NCBI RefSeq assembly: GCF_910592395.1
Contig: NC_088313.1
Location: forward strand, 7,630,501 to 7,694,500
Direction of reading: 5' to 3'
Length of the DNA stretch: 64,000 nt
Source of the DNA: Lineus longissimus
Lineage: Eukaryota; Nemertea; Pilidiophora; Heteronemertea; Lineidae
Of this stretch, positions 45,201-56,160 are shown piece by piece. The notes beneath the pieces are model-generated. The model was not told where the DNA came from, made no database searches, and worked only from the letters and a program-made list of their open reading frames with translations. The first letter of the stretch is position 1. The number at the start of each line of letters is the position of its first letter. A program made the translations under genes and the position numbers.

Positions 45201-45722
45201 TATGGCTGGCGCGAGTGGACAGAATTCAGAATTATGCCACGGCATGAATAGGAATTGTGGTGCACCATAAATCGACCAATCAAAACCTCGGATTTCGTGA
45301 ATTATGCCGCGGCATAAATAGGAATTGTGGACGGAAGTGTCATTTATGGAGGACGGAAGTAAATCAGAATTGTGGTGCACCATAAATCAACCAATCAAAA
45401 CATCGGATCTCTAACATCCGGCGTCCATAAATAGCACTTCCGGCGTCCATATATCGCACTTCCGGCGTCCATAAATCGCACTTCCGTCCATAAATTCGGC
45501 TCTCTGATTGGCTGTCTGCTATTACGAATATAGTCGTGGGTCTAAAACGATTATAGTCGTGGGTTGATTCATTTATGTCGTGGTATAATTCAGATTTAAT
45601 GGTCACCATAATTCATGAAATGCGGGGTTCTGATTGGCTGTCTACTATTATGAATATAGTCGTGGTATAAATCTGATTTATCCCGACCCTTGATTCAGAT
45701 ATTTGTCCACTCCCGCCAGCCA
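45201..45722. mobile_element. MITE with 8-bp target duplication, CCAAT-rich
   Basis: TATACGTT occurs on both sides (45193-45200 and 45723-45730). Just inside are 19-bp inverted repeats with one mismatch (TGGCTGGCGCGAGTGGACA at 45203 and its inverse ending at 45722). The interior is an imperfect foldback with repeated GAATTATGCC(A/G)CGGCAT, CATAAATCGCACTTCCG and many CCAATCA/TGATTGG boxes. An 8-bp duplication fits hAT-type elements. There is no coding capacity. Confidence 0.8.
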
Positions 45723-45814
45723 TATACGTTACACTATGAAAGGAGAATCGTGTTTACTTGATTTTTCGACAATTACCCTATCCAAAACCTGTGGAACTCT
45801 AGATTTATTCTTAT

Positions 45815-45934
45815 GTTCGGAACTGGCACCGTAAGCCTAGCATTCGCTAACGTTAACACAGGTTTTCATGTGCATTTTTAGCGTAAAAGGTGGTGTTAAC
45901 GCTAGGGATTGTGTTATCGGAGCCAGTTCTTAAC
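45815..45934. repeat. 120-bp foldback repeat
   Basis: GGAACTGGCACCGTAAGC, CTAGC and GTTAACAC on the left are mirrored by GTGTTAAC, GCTAGGG and GGAGCCAGTTC on the right, with some mismatches. It is possibly a tiny MITE. The target duplication is unclear. Confidence 0.5.
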
Positions 45935-46306
45935 CTCTCGTGAAAGCACTCTTACATGACAAGTCCATACTATACAAGCGCTAACACTAACGTTAGTCTT
46001 AGGAATTCCTAAAACTCGCATTTATCCCAGATCTCGCCCCAAACCATCCAATCCCAATAAATCAATTCACCGATTAATTTTTGAAGCCACCCTGTATAAA
46101 ACCGCGAGTTGCAATAGGCCTTCTCACCCAATGGGATCAATTTCAAATCCAGACTACATGTCGATTTCACGACCCGACAAGCGACTGAGCGAAGTTTCTT
46201 CAGACATTCATAGAGAACCCGACGTTAGCCAATCATGGTAAGGTCCCATTGTAAAGACACCATGCATGTGAAATAATTGGGCCGGTCACGCAAGATTTTA
46301 ATGAGG

Positions 46307-47457
46307 TGGACACTTGTACCCATAAAAACAAGGTTTTAGAGTATTTATAGCCTATACATGTACATTAGTTTTTTGTGGTTTTGTTGAAACAAGATGCCCA
46401 CCCCAGATTAAAGTAAGTATAGTATTGGGCCCCATTTTTCATTGAACAAATCAACTTTGTTATTTTTAGATGCTATAGTGAATTCTAAATATTTTATATG
46501 TTTCAGATAAACTCTGAAAGCTTGAGTCCGTGGTTTACAATTTTCTAACCTTCGAGTATTCTAACCTTGGATGTTGCGCTTGGCCGAAAATATGACTGCA
46601 AAAGAGTTCATCTCTTAGCCCAAACCAAATGTTCTTTTTAGTGATACGGTAAGAGAAAGGCTAAAGCCAGCCTTTAGTACTTTCTCAAAATTCTTGAATG
46701 TACAGATAGTCCCAAAATGAATGTATAATATTATCTACTAATAATTCCCTTTGATACAGGGTGCAGTGGTTGTTGTCCTTTATTTTCCATTTTTGAAGCC
46801 AATAGTTATTAGCAAAGGTATCATGTAGAAATTTAAATTGGAAAACTCTCAAACTCACATCAGAGATTTTATTATGACATATGGACACTTGTACCCATAA
46901 AAACAAGGTTTTAGAGTATTTATAGCCTATACATGTACATTAGTTTTTTGTGGTTTTGTTGAAACAAGATGCCCACCCCAGATTAAAGTAAGTATAGTAT
47001 TGGGCCCCATTTTTCATTGAACAAATCAACTTTGTTATTTTTAGATGCTATAGTGAATTCTAAATATTTTATATGTTTCAGATAAACTCTGAAAGCTTGA
47101 GTCCGTGGTTTACAATTTTCTAACCTTCGAGTATTCTAACCTTGGATGTTGCGCTTGGCCGAAAATATGACTGCAAAAGAGTTCATCTCTTAGCCCAAAC
47201 CAAATGTTCTTTTTAGTGATACGGTAAGAGAAAGGCTAAAGCCAGCCTTTAGTACTTTCTCAAAATTCTTGAATGTACAGATAGTCCCAAAATGAATGTA
47301 TAATATTATCTACTAATAATTCCCTTTGATACAGGGTGCAGTGGTTGTTGTCCTTTATTTTCCATTTTTGAAGCCAATAGTTATTAGCAAAGGTATCATG
47401 TAGAAATTTAAATTGGAAAACTCTCAAACTCACATCAGAGATTTTATTATGACATAT
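46307..47457. repeat. Tandem duplication, 575-bp unit, copies apparently identical
   Basis: The unit starting TGGACACTTGTACCCATAAA occurs at ~46307 and again at ~46882, and I saw no difference between copies. It contains part of a LINE relic. The identity means either a very recent event or an assembly duplication. Confidence 0.92.
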
Positions 47458-47630
47458 TTACTTGACAATTATTCTACATCAATATCATCTTGACAATATT
47501 TCTCCAGGATAATTTTCATCTTTCTTGTCCGTATCATCTTTTAAAAATGTGTTGTAAAGAAATTTGGACTTCTCTTTCATTAGTTCAACATTCTGTATTA
47601 TTAAAAGAATTATTATTATCACTGTCAACT
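46685..47630 (-). pseudogene. LINE reverse transcriptase C-terminal relic (zf-RVT-like)
   Basis: The minus frame reads VSLRVFQFKFLHDTFANNYW and then WKIKDNNHCTLYQREL, the characteristic segment at the end of L1/Tx1-like non-LTR reverse transcriptases. Upstream (47500-47600, minus) SKFLYNTFLKDDTDKKD continues the same protein after stops. The 575-bp duplication repeats the middle. The zinc-site Cys pattern is degenerate. Confidence 0.6.
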
Positions 47631-47950
47631 ATTATGAATTCCCAAATTCTTATTCTTAACAGTTTTTGTATTGGAGTACTGTTTCCAAACATATATATAT
47701 CTGTTTATTCCTCCTTATAGAAGATTCTAACACTTTCACTTACACTGAAAGTCAAAAATTCGTGCGAGCAGCAGTATCCTTGTCTTCAAGAGAAAGCTGA
47801 AAACTTTCCTGTTCTCTTACTAGGCAGCAGTCTGTCAAAATGGCCAGCAGCTTATATTTTTTTGATCGGTCTCTCTGGTGTCTTTGATCACGTTTTTTTT
47901 GTGGATATAGGCACCTTAAATCCCAAATGATTGAAACAAAATACAGGGAC

Positions 47951-47965
47951 ATAATAATAATAATG

Positions 47966-48024
<59 letters not shown>
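47951..48024. repeat. ATA/ATT trinucleotide microsatellite
   Basis: About 25 ATA units with one GAT interruption. It lies downstream (minus sense) of the LINE relic at 48941-49560 and could be that LINE's 3' tail. Confidence 0.9.
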
Positions 48025-48025
<1 letters not shown>

Positions 48026-48186
48026 CTATGTACAAAAGTTCAAATGCGTTTGAGCAATAACTATAAGGCAAGCTTATAGTAGTTTAACACGAGATCATTT
48101 ACATTACGTTATACATGTACACTCCAGCATTTGCCTGTGATCTTTAGGAGGGTCATGTTGACATCAAAGTCTGATGAGCTGTGTTA

Positions 48187-48937
48187 TGCCCGCCGTTCAC
48201 GATCAAATTTAATTTGACCAAAAAAATATGACCAAAAAGTTTGATCGTGAACGACGGGAAATTGGATGAAATATGTTCCTAGGATAAAAATTGTTGTGGA
48301 TAGAACCGGTCCTATTTATTTAGTACGATTCGGAAATATTGGATCGTGAGCGGCGGGATTGGATTTTTTCTGTACGATTAACCGTTTGAGTCAAAGTAGC
48401 CATTTCAATATTATCGGGCCATCAATCAATGAACACATCAATTAGATGGGGTTTTTTTCAGGCGTGACGCGCATTGGCGTTTTTAGTAACAATTAAAGCA
48501 TGGTCTTTCACTATCCGAGCTGTCCAAATAGGTAGGCCTATTCATATACTGTACCGATCCTTTGTGAGCCGGGACAGCGACAAAGACAGTTAATAGTTAT
48601 AATAATTAGTATTATGCGCCAAGAAATAATTCAGGTACACTTTATACAAGCAACTCGCACCATACCTGCACACTCTGTCGAAACGCAGGCTTGTACCAAG
48701 ATGGTTTGGACACAAAATGCTGTAGATGTGTTGATCGAAGAGTATAGGGCTCGCAACAATTGCAGTTATGGCTGCACATGCAGCAGCTGCCGCAATCAGT
48801 CTTGACTGCACGGGAGCCATATTGGAAAAGATGATGAAATAAATCCATCGTGCACGACGGGCGGCTGAACTAGAAAATTTGACACAAAAGTTTGACCAAC
48901 AGATTTGACCAAAAAATTTAATCGTGAACGGCGGGCA
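48187..48937. mobile_element. Harbinger MITE with TTA target duplication
   Basis: Inverted repeats TGCCCGCCGTTCACGAT at both ends, flanked by TTA (48184-48186 and 48938-48940), the PIF/Harbinger target type. The interior keeps only the first codons of both ancestral genes. At 48701 (plus) ATG reads MVWTQNAVDVLIEEYRA, a Myb/SANT-like start. At 48820 (minus) ATG reads MAPVQSRLIAAAAACAAITA, a likely transposase start. The two are fused near 48750. Extra internal copies of the end motif lie near 48240, 48340 and 48860. It is inserted at the stop codon of a LINE relic. Confidence 0.85.
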
Positions 48938-48940
48938 TTA

Positions 48941-49560
48941 CTTACCCAGCAAAGTTTCTGTTAGCTCTACATCATTCATGTTCCAAAGAAAGGCACTTAT
49001 GTCAGCTGGGAGGTCATTTACAACTTGTTCCCAGAAATCTTCTCTATAGACTGAATAGCCTGAACACCCACAGAAGAAGTGCACCTGCGGATCGGTATAG
49101 CATTGGTTACAACGGTTGCATTGAGTCTCCACAATTGTTTCTGGCAGTATGTTTAATTTCGCAAGAAAGGCATAGCCCTGTTTGTGTTTTGGATCTTGCA
49201 GAGAAGCGATCCATATCAGAGAGGGATAATCTAAAGATTTCTCAATGTTTGCTACTCTTAGGAGATTGTTTTTTACACACTCGGCGGAAAAACGTTTGTT
49301 TTCATAATCAAGCACTGACTTGTCAACCAAAGACTTCCAGTGAAGAGAGTGTCCAACACAGAAATGTAGTTTTTCCGCGACTCAGTTTCCATTTCGCGCA
49401 CTTTCTTTTCGACTTATTGTCTGAATGTTTCGTCGTATTTACCGCTACGATCCGGAGTGTACAAATTCGCAAAGTAGTCGGCCCATTTACAAATGATATC
49501 TCGTGTATCATAAACAACTTTACCGTCAAAACGCATTGGCGGAGGTGGTCTTTCGGGATC
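48941..49560 (-). pseudogene. LINE relic: reverse transcriptase linker joined to C-terminus
   Basis: On the minus strand, ~49550-49425 reads DGKVVYDTRDIICKWADYFA, the linker that usually precedes the reverse transcriptase core. Then ~49330-48941 reads the C-terminal zinc region (CNRCNQCYTDPQVHFFCGC, YSVYREDFWEQVV), ending LLGK at a TAA. The core between them is missing, so an internal deletion is inferred. The TAA overlaps the TTA target site of the adjacent MITE. Confidence 0.65.
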
Positions 49561-49888
49561 GCGTTTCTTACTTTTTAACAACTTAGTCCACTGTACCCGT
49601 GGCCGCCATCATCAGAGTTTCAGTGTACTATAAGTGATGTATTGATAAACGAAAAGAAATAACAAAAACTCAAGTTTATTTGAAGGTATCTGTATTTTGA
49701 TTTGAAATCAATAAATTATCACAGGGAAAAACGGAGCCGGGTCTCATTACATGGACATGATTGGACAAAAAAGAAATGTACATGTAGGCTGAGCATACAT
49801 TGTACATGTTATTTACAATGTATAACGGTACATGAATGTGCACGAACGAAAAGGAAGGCTAGTGCCTCACTCAGAAATGAAGGCGGAA

Positions 49889-49990
49889 GAAGTATCAGAT
49901 TGAGACGGTCATGTCCCCCACTGATTTATTGATGGAGAAGAAGGAGGAAGTATCAGATAGAGACGGTCATGTCCCCCACTGATTGAGTAA
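49889..49990. repeat. Imperfect tandem duplication, ~58-bp unit
   Basis: GACGGTCATGTCCCCCACTG occurs at about 49903 and 49961, preceded by AGTATCAGAT(T/A)GA both times. Confidence 0.8.
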
Positions 49991-50104
49991 CGGGACCCAT
50001 GATCTGCTTCATGTGGACTGCTCAGCAATAGCTTTAGGTTAAAAGAATGTCAAGATGCCAAGAGCCATGGACCTATCGTAGGCTATAGGCCTACCGTACC
50101 TTAC

Positions 50105-50206
50105 ATGTCTAATTTCTTCTTCTTCGACTGTTCGAGTCTGCTTTATTCGTTTACTCCCTGGCGTGTGCCTAGACAGGCTCTTTTTTCTTTTTGGAGGGTT
50201 AGGCAT
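50105..50206 (-). CDS. Possible first coding exon of an unrecognised gene
   Basis: ATG at 50206 (minus) reads MPNPPKRKKSLSRHTPGSKR and continues Lys/Arg/Glu-rich for exactly 34 codons to a good donor (GTAAGG at 50104). The basic N-terminus vaguely resembles starts of Helitron-type or nuclear proteins. No downstream exon was found. This is tentative. Confidence 0.25.
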
Positions 50207-50637
50207 CTTCTTCTATAAAAAGACAAAATAAACTATTTGTATTCAATCAACAAAGTAGCTAGGCCCAAATGGTGTGTGACTGGGTCTGATGTCATTATCA
50301 GATCATGCACTGGCCTAGTCAGTGGCCTTTCACCGGGTGATTGACTAATTTTATGTTCTCTCGTGGGTAGTAGGCCTAATACTAGGGCAGTATCATTTGC
50401 TCTGACCATGAAGTGACCGATGAGAAGTGAGATGTCAGTAGGCCAATGGAACAGTACACAAAAGGCCGATACTAAACAAGCCCACCGGCCAGCAGTAGGC
50501 CTATCATCAATCTTTTTCATTCGTCATATACATTTAATACAAACCTTCTTTTCACAATTATTGATTCCGAACAAAAATCGATCACCAAGCTGTGTGTGAA
50601 CGCGCAAAAGCTTTTGATTGAAGTGACAGGGCTCGAG

Positions 50638-50745
50638 ACGTCGCATTGTGACGTCATGGCGTCAGCAGACCCATCCTGACGTCGGAGCCGTGACGCAATC
50701 AGGCTGTGTCGGGAGTGACGTCGCCCGTGACGCGCATGACGCGAA
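50638..50745. promoter_or_regulatory. CpG-rich cluster of CRE-like sites
   Basis: One full TGACGTCA (50649-50656), TGACGTC at 50677 and 50716, GACGTC at 50638, and further TGACGC motifs. The cluster lies upstream (minus sense) of the possible exon at 50105-50206 and ends just before the Harbinger derivative at 50779. It is a candidate ATF/CREB-responsive promoter; activity is unproven. Confidence 0.35.
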
Positions 50746-50778
50746 GGTAAAATCGCCGCGCGGGCAAGCTGAATCACG

Positions 50779-51517
50779 TAAAGCCTGGTCTACACTAGCA
50801 AACATTCGCCAACAATTGTTGGCCAACATGAGCCAACATCATGTTGGCGAATGTTTGGGGACCCGTCCACACTATCAAACACAGGCAAACATTGCCAAAC
50901 AAGTTTGACTAAGTTTGGCCGTGTTTGGCATGAATTTGAGGGCAATTTGGAGGGAAAATCAGTCATTTCTCTTCATTTTTTCTTTAAAACAATGGAGAAC
51001 CACAGGAAGAAAGCATGCCTAGGTGCTTCAGCAGCAATTCTTTCAGTTGTGATTAACCCCCGTCGCCGCCGCAACTGACAAAAGCCATACTTGTGGAAAA
51101 AGCATGCATGGGGCCTATCACTGCCTCCTTCAAGAGTTATGGCGTCAGACTTCAAAAGCCTCAAGAATTTCCTGCGGATGGATGAAGCTTTTCGTATTAC
51201 GAAATTAAGTGTTCAATTTCTTGAAATGCCATTCTCTATCTTTCATTGAGGCTGCCATTTTGTCCCAGTAGCTCCATCACATGATCCAAATCTGTTCCCT
51301 GATTGGCTGCTGATTGCCCAACACCAACCAACATGTTGTTCAGAAGTAGCATGGCCTAACATAGGCCAACATTGGCCAACAAGTTGGCTGATGTTTTCAC
51401 TTGTTTTTGGACCCGTCCACACTGGCAAACAATAGGAAACATGCCTCTGCAACAAGGCCCAACACGATGTTGGCCAACATTTGTTGGTTCATGTTGGCTA
51501 GTGTGGACCGGGCTTTA
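50779..51517. mobile_element. Harbinger-derived nonautonomous element with transposase remnant
   Basis: Terminal inverted repeats begin TAAAGCCTGGTCTACACTAG (left), with mismatches to the right end. Subterminal GCCAACA/TGTTGGC repeats form hairpins. The centre, plus strand 50992-51250, is one frame with a stop near 51077. It starts MENHRKKACLGASAAILSVV and later reads DFKSLKNFLRMDEAF, which matches the N-terminal pattern of Harbinger transposases. TAA/TTA at the two borders may be a mutated 3-bp target duplication. Confidence 0.7.
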
Positions 51518-52642
51518 GATAAAACCAATAAACGGCGTCATATCGGATGTTAGTTGGAAATTCAAAAATCGGGCTTCGTAAGGACATTAAAGAGGTTGAA
51601 TAGCGCCTCCAGAAGCAAGCAACAGCGCCACCCGTAGCAGAAATAAGAACTGCTTAGTGACGTCATGGTTTCCATATACGGCATCTCATTTGCATATTTT
51701 TACAACCTTATTTACTACGAGTTATAAATATGCCAGTAGCACGTGGATCATGCCGGGCGGCGCTGTCAGGTGTTTCCACTATGGGTTACATAATCGGCTA
51801 CAAAGAGGCCAGTGTTCTAGTAAATGAAGTTAGCAATGATAGCGAAAGAATGTTAGTGTATGTTACGCAGTCAATAGCGATAGTAGTGAGTTGGAGAGAG
51901 GAGAAAATGGAAAATGGAGAGAATAGTAGTATGGATTTCGAGTCCCAAGAAGAAACTTAGCAAAGTTTTCATCAAACTGATAATCATATTCCTTCCTTCT
52001 CTGTCTCCAACAATTAAAAGTTGCTGCCGTCAACCTGATGCTTTTATCCGCGAGCGAATCGACGAGACGAAGCATTTTTCAAGCATCCGAATGGTACCTT
52101 ACAGATCCGCAAGGGGCGCGTTACCGAAAATGTTGCAAAAATCAATAACGTGATCGTAAAGATTGTCATATTTTTCAAAATGAGAGTATGTAAATGATAC
52201 GCAGACGGTAAACCAATGAAAGGCCAGTATCTATTGAACCTTACAAGTGATTTGGGGGCCTTGAAACTCCTTATATTTATCAATGAAACCTTATTCCCGC
52301 CTAAGGTTTTGACCGGGCCGTCCAAAACTCCCCATTTTTTGGCGGGCCATTCCCTTTAATGCTACATGCAAAATCTGGGGTCGCTCAGCCATTCGGTCTG
52401 GGAGATATGAGCGCACAAACAAACACACAAACTTTTCTCGAATAGCATGCCGCGAAGTTACTATTTATAGCTCACAAGATCATTTGCATAAGATATTGAT
52501 GACGTTTTAGTCACGTGACAGGCGGACATCGACACTTATTTCTACACATTTGAGCTTATTCCAAAGTAAATTATCTTTGACCCTGCATTGTTTTTAGCAT
52601 GAATGATACCATAGAGTCAGAGAGAGAAATATTCAGAACAAT
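51518..52642. other. Intergenic, no gene supported
   Basis: A plus frame at 51730-51960 and a minus frame at 51863-52075 show no domain, codon pattern or splice context that I trust. Confidence 0.45.
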
Positions 52643-52644
52643 TA

Positions 52645-55558
52645 CTGTCTTCTCCCACTTAACCGAGCGCCAGGAAAATGGCTCGAAAATGACTGAGTCC
52701 AGAAACATGGCAGTCTGTAGTATTTTACGGGTGGGCTGCAAACATTCAATATGACAGCCAATTATAGTGATCAATAGATATAGGAAGACAACCTTGTAAA
52801 TGTTGTCAATTCAATAACGCCTTGTCGCGGCCAGGGCCAGTAATCCCTGTAGTCAGGGTGATGATTATTGAAGTTACGTAAGTCTATTACAAGTCCATGT
52901 AAATGGTTGACCGATCCAGAGTCTTTTAAATGAATTTATTTTATCTAATCGATTATGGAATCGTTTTCTTGAGGGGAAAATCCAATAAAGGGAACTTTCG
53001 TGTCAAATGTCACAATTGTTTTCTGCCATCTTGCTTTGACCACGTTCTTCTGGTACCGATGGAGTTTGTGGGTAGGCCTAGCAGGCACCATGATGATCTT
53101 AACGTATGGAATGGAGTATGGAGATGATGTTGACAGCCCTGACCCTGATACCACTACTGATGATGATGATGTAGATGATGCTAACCAAGCTGTACCGGGT
53201 GCACGTAGGCACCAGAAAAGCTACAGTCTCAATCAGAAGATTGACCTTATCGATACATACCAATTGGAGCATGCTATAGGATTACGTCATGCTGAAACTG
53301 CGACATCCTGTGCTAGACACCACCGCATAGCACCGCAGACATTTAGACGTTCGATAAGCACACAGGATAACTTGTTTGCCCTCAGAGATAAATCAACTCA
53401 AGACCATAGAAGATGGAGGAGACAACGGCAACACGGAACTGATCCACAAGGTAGTTTTTCTTCAAGCATTCTTTTCCTCGCTAAATGAATTTCCTTCTTT
53501 GTTGGCCTATACTGACTGGAATAAGTCCGCTTCTGTGTCATGGACGGAAGAATAAGTCGCATGATACATCAAAGCGACTGACCCTGACCATGCCTTTAAC
53601 AATCAGTATTATTGTTCCAGGGACCTTTATTCTTAGGACTAACATTTCGTTCATACCAGTGGTCATCACCAATCAATATTTCCAAAGATGTTAAACGTGT
53701 TAGCTTTTTTATTTCAGCACAGTGGCCCGAAATGGAAAACAATTTGAACACCTGGTTCCTTGAGCGCCGAAGACTTGGTTTCCCTGTTTCCGGTGAGGAT
53801 ATTAAAGGGCAAGCTGGAAGAGAATTTCGGCAATGGTGGGCAGAGCTTCCGAACGAAACGAAGGCCGAAAGACAAGAACAGAGACCCCTGCTATCCCTTT
53901 TCCATGCATCTGCACATTGGCTTAGCAACTTTATGGAAAGGTGAGCTTTATTCCGCTGTTGGGTGGATCGGCCTTAACGTATGGATTGTATTGGGTGAAT
54001 TTTAACAATATGCAAATTCCATTTCAGGAAACAAATCAGCTATCGAAGGAAGACCAACGATTCAAGGGAGTTACCTGACAACGCCCAGGCTTTAGTTGCC
54101 GACTACCGGGGAGATTTTGCAGACCTCATCAGTGACGCTGATTTTGATGTCATCATGAACATGAATGAGACGTTCGTGTTGTTTGATATGGTGCCAAGAT
54201 CAACAATGGAAGCGACTGGATCCCAGAATGTTGACATTAGATCATCCCAAGGCAACCCGAAACTTGGATGCACGGTGACTCTAGTAGTTACGACAGACGG
54301 ACGAAAAGGACGAGCCGAGCTCAACTTCAGAGGCTTGACACCAGATGGTGACGTCATTCGGCAGCTTCAGGCGGATGCTCCAGACAATGTGCGAGTGAGT
54401 ATTGGCATAGAATACAAGTCCGTGGTTGTAGTACAGGACATGTACCTGACGTCATCAGTGCTGTCATTGACGTTCAGACATTCTAGTTAATTGTAGTTTT
54501 TTTTAGGAAAATCAGAACTTCTTTGACTAAGATTGTTGTAGGTTTATCATGGATGCAACCAAAACATTGTGCGTGTCTGACTGTTCAGAAAAGTAATGTA
54601 AATGTTCATACTTGTTGTTTATTTTTCCAGGTAACTGGTAGTCCACAGGGTTGGGCACGACACCAATCGCTAATCGAGTGGTTGCAGGCCCTGATTGTGC
54701 CATTTGTAGCAGGGGCCACGTTCCTGTTACTTTTAGACAGGTATCCGGCGCATCGAAATCAGCAATTTCGTGACGCAATCACCGCAGAGAATGGGACAGA
54801 CACTTTTATCCCAGGACGATGTACTTCGCTGTTGCAGCCCTTGGACTTAATCGTAAACAGGAGCTTCAAGTGTCACCATTTGGAAAGTGTGGAAAATCGG
54901 CCACACCGATGATCAAGGACATTGTGAGCGGATCACCAGGCGGGATGTGGTCAGGATGATCAGCCTCGGCTGGGAAAGGGTCACACAACAGACGATTATG
55001 AACGGTTGGATAGCCAGTGGCCTAGTTCCTGAGGACGATGACGAAGTTGGGGGAGGGGGTAGAGATGGTAAATGATGAGCTTTAGCAGTTTCTTGAGGGG
55101 ATTGAGTTTTCGGAAGGAGAAGAGGATGATGATGTTATTGATGATGACGTGTAAATCCCGTTTGGATAATAAAATTGATTGGTAAATTAATAAGTAAATC
55201 TGTTCTTTAATTCATTCGTTGACAGCAAGACTTCTTTATTGGGACATTCTGCAGACCCATGAAGCTGGCTTTATCATAGACACTAGATTAGAAATTTCTG
55301 GTCAACAAACACTATAGGCATACAACGAGGACGCCAGTCGTATTGTATTCATTCATTCAGTACAGGACTACCCCATGTCAATGTTCATGTCTTTTATCCA
55401 CTTACGTGGAAGGCATTGGCATTGCCCACGAAAAGGGAGTCAATTATCAGCTGTGGCTGTTCTTTCTAATGTTCGCCTGCCACCAGTAAAATCGGCCTAT
55501 TCATTTGGACTTAGTCATTTTACGATTCAGCCGCGCTCGGTTAAGTGGGAGAAGACAG
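52645..55558 (+). mobile_element. Pogo-like transposon B2, uninterrupted copy
   Basis: 2,914 bp with 26-bp perfect inverted repeats (52645-52670 and 55533-55558) and TA on both sides (52643-52644 and 55559-55560). It matches B1 apart from B1's Gypsy insert and GAT expansion, so it defines the ancestral structure of the family. Confidence 0.95.
53090..55154 (+). pseudogene. Pogo-like transposase of B2, four exons, broken only in the last
   Basis: Exons 53090-53450, 53718-53940, 54028-54394 and 54631-55154 have GT..AG introns. Exons 1-3 are fully open and in phase. Exon 1 holds the helix-turn-helix region with the ancestral DDDDVDD acidic run before it. Exon 3 holds IIMNMNETFVLFD, with Asn at the first catalytic position. 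Exon 4 holds FLLLLDRYPAHR and LLQPLDLIVNRS. It is broken by an eight-base loss near 54878 (between short ACC repeats, relative to B1) and a one-base gain near 55050. Without these two, exon 4 would be 531 bases as in B1, and the protein about 493 residues. Confidence 0.85.
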
Positions 55559-55736
55559 TATGTAGTATTTCCAACACTCGGACATGTGCCAGATTGAATC
55601 TAACTGCCCAAGTTAGAAAGCCAGAATCCATTACGAAACCGCATTTTGTCCGACATTGCCTGTAATTCAGCGATGGGGAAATAGAGGGCAGTAGCTACAG
55701 TGACGTCATCTTCGCGGAATGCTATTTGAACTTAGG

Positions 55737-56160
55737 TCTCACTAGCCAGTGGTGATCAGGTCGGGATTGTACCCTCGCAAAAAAAAAGTTCTTCAATCTC
55801 AGGCGATTACCATGGATACAGATAAGCCTATCATATCGCTATTGCTGCATGTTCAAATGTCGGTGTCCTGGGTATTTTGTGAAGAGGTAGCTCTGACGAT
55901 TATTTGAGGAAAATATCAGCTTCTTCTGTGCACGTCCGCAGTGATCAGGCCTCGCATGCTATTTATAGCTCAATCGGATGTTGACATGAACTGGTTCCTG
56001 TCAGAGTGCACATGTTCTCAAGGTGAGACTTCGCGGTCAAAATGCTCAAAGAAAAGCCGCAACGGCACCCTATTTTGGTGTCAAAATTTAAAATTGTTAT
56101 CATTTGGCTTTCTCAAGGTGATAAGTAGAAGTTTATAAAAATATTATTTCACCATCCATG
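55737..56160 (+). repeat. Dispersed repeat, copy 1 of a ~420-bp family
   Basis: It begins CTCACTAGCCAGTGGTGATC and aligns with 61902-62315 in the same orientation, with scattered differences and small indels. No coding frame. The family is unknown. Confidence 0.85.

Larger units (their letters stand above)
44746..45733 (+). mobile_element. Solo LTR, split by a MITE
   Basis: The sequence runs from TGTACTGG to CGTTACA, so it has TG..CA ends, and is flanked by CTAT on both sides (44742-44745 and 45734-45737). Removing the MITE and one of its target repeats leaves ~458 bp. Inside lie TATATATAAA (44887-44896) and AATAAA (45017-45022), consistent with a U3-R-U5 layout. No internal retroelement sequence adjoins. 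The superfamily is unknown, and orientation is inferred from the TATA box. Confidence 0.7.

Noticed and set aside
51730-51960. Plus frame starting MPVARGSCRAALSG
   Set aside because: No domain, no splice context and no similarity recognised; length is within chance.
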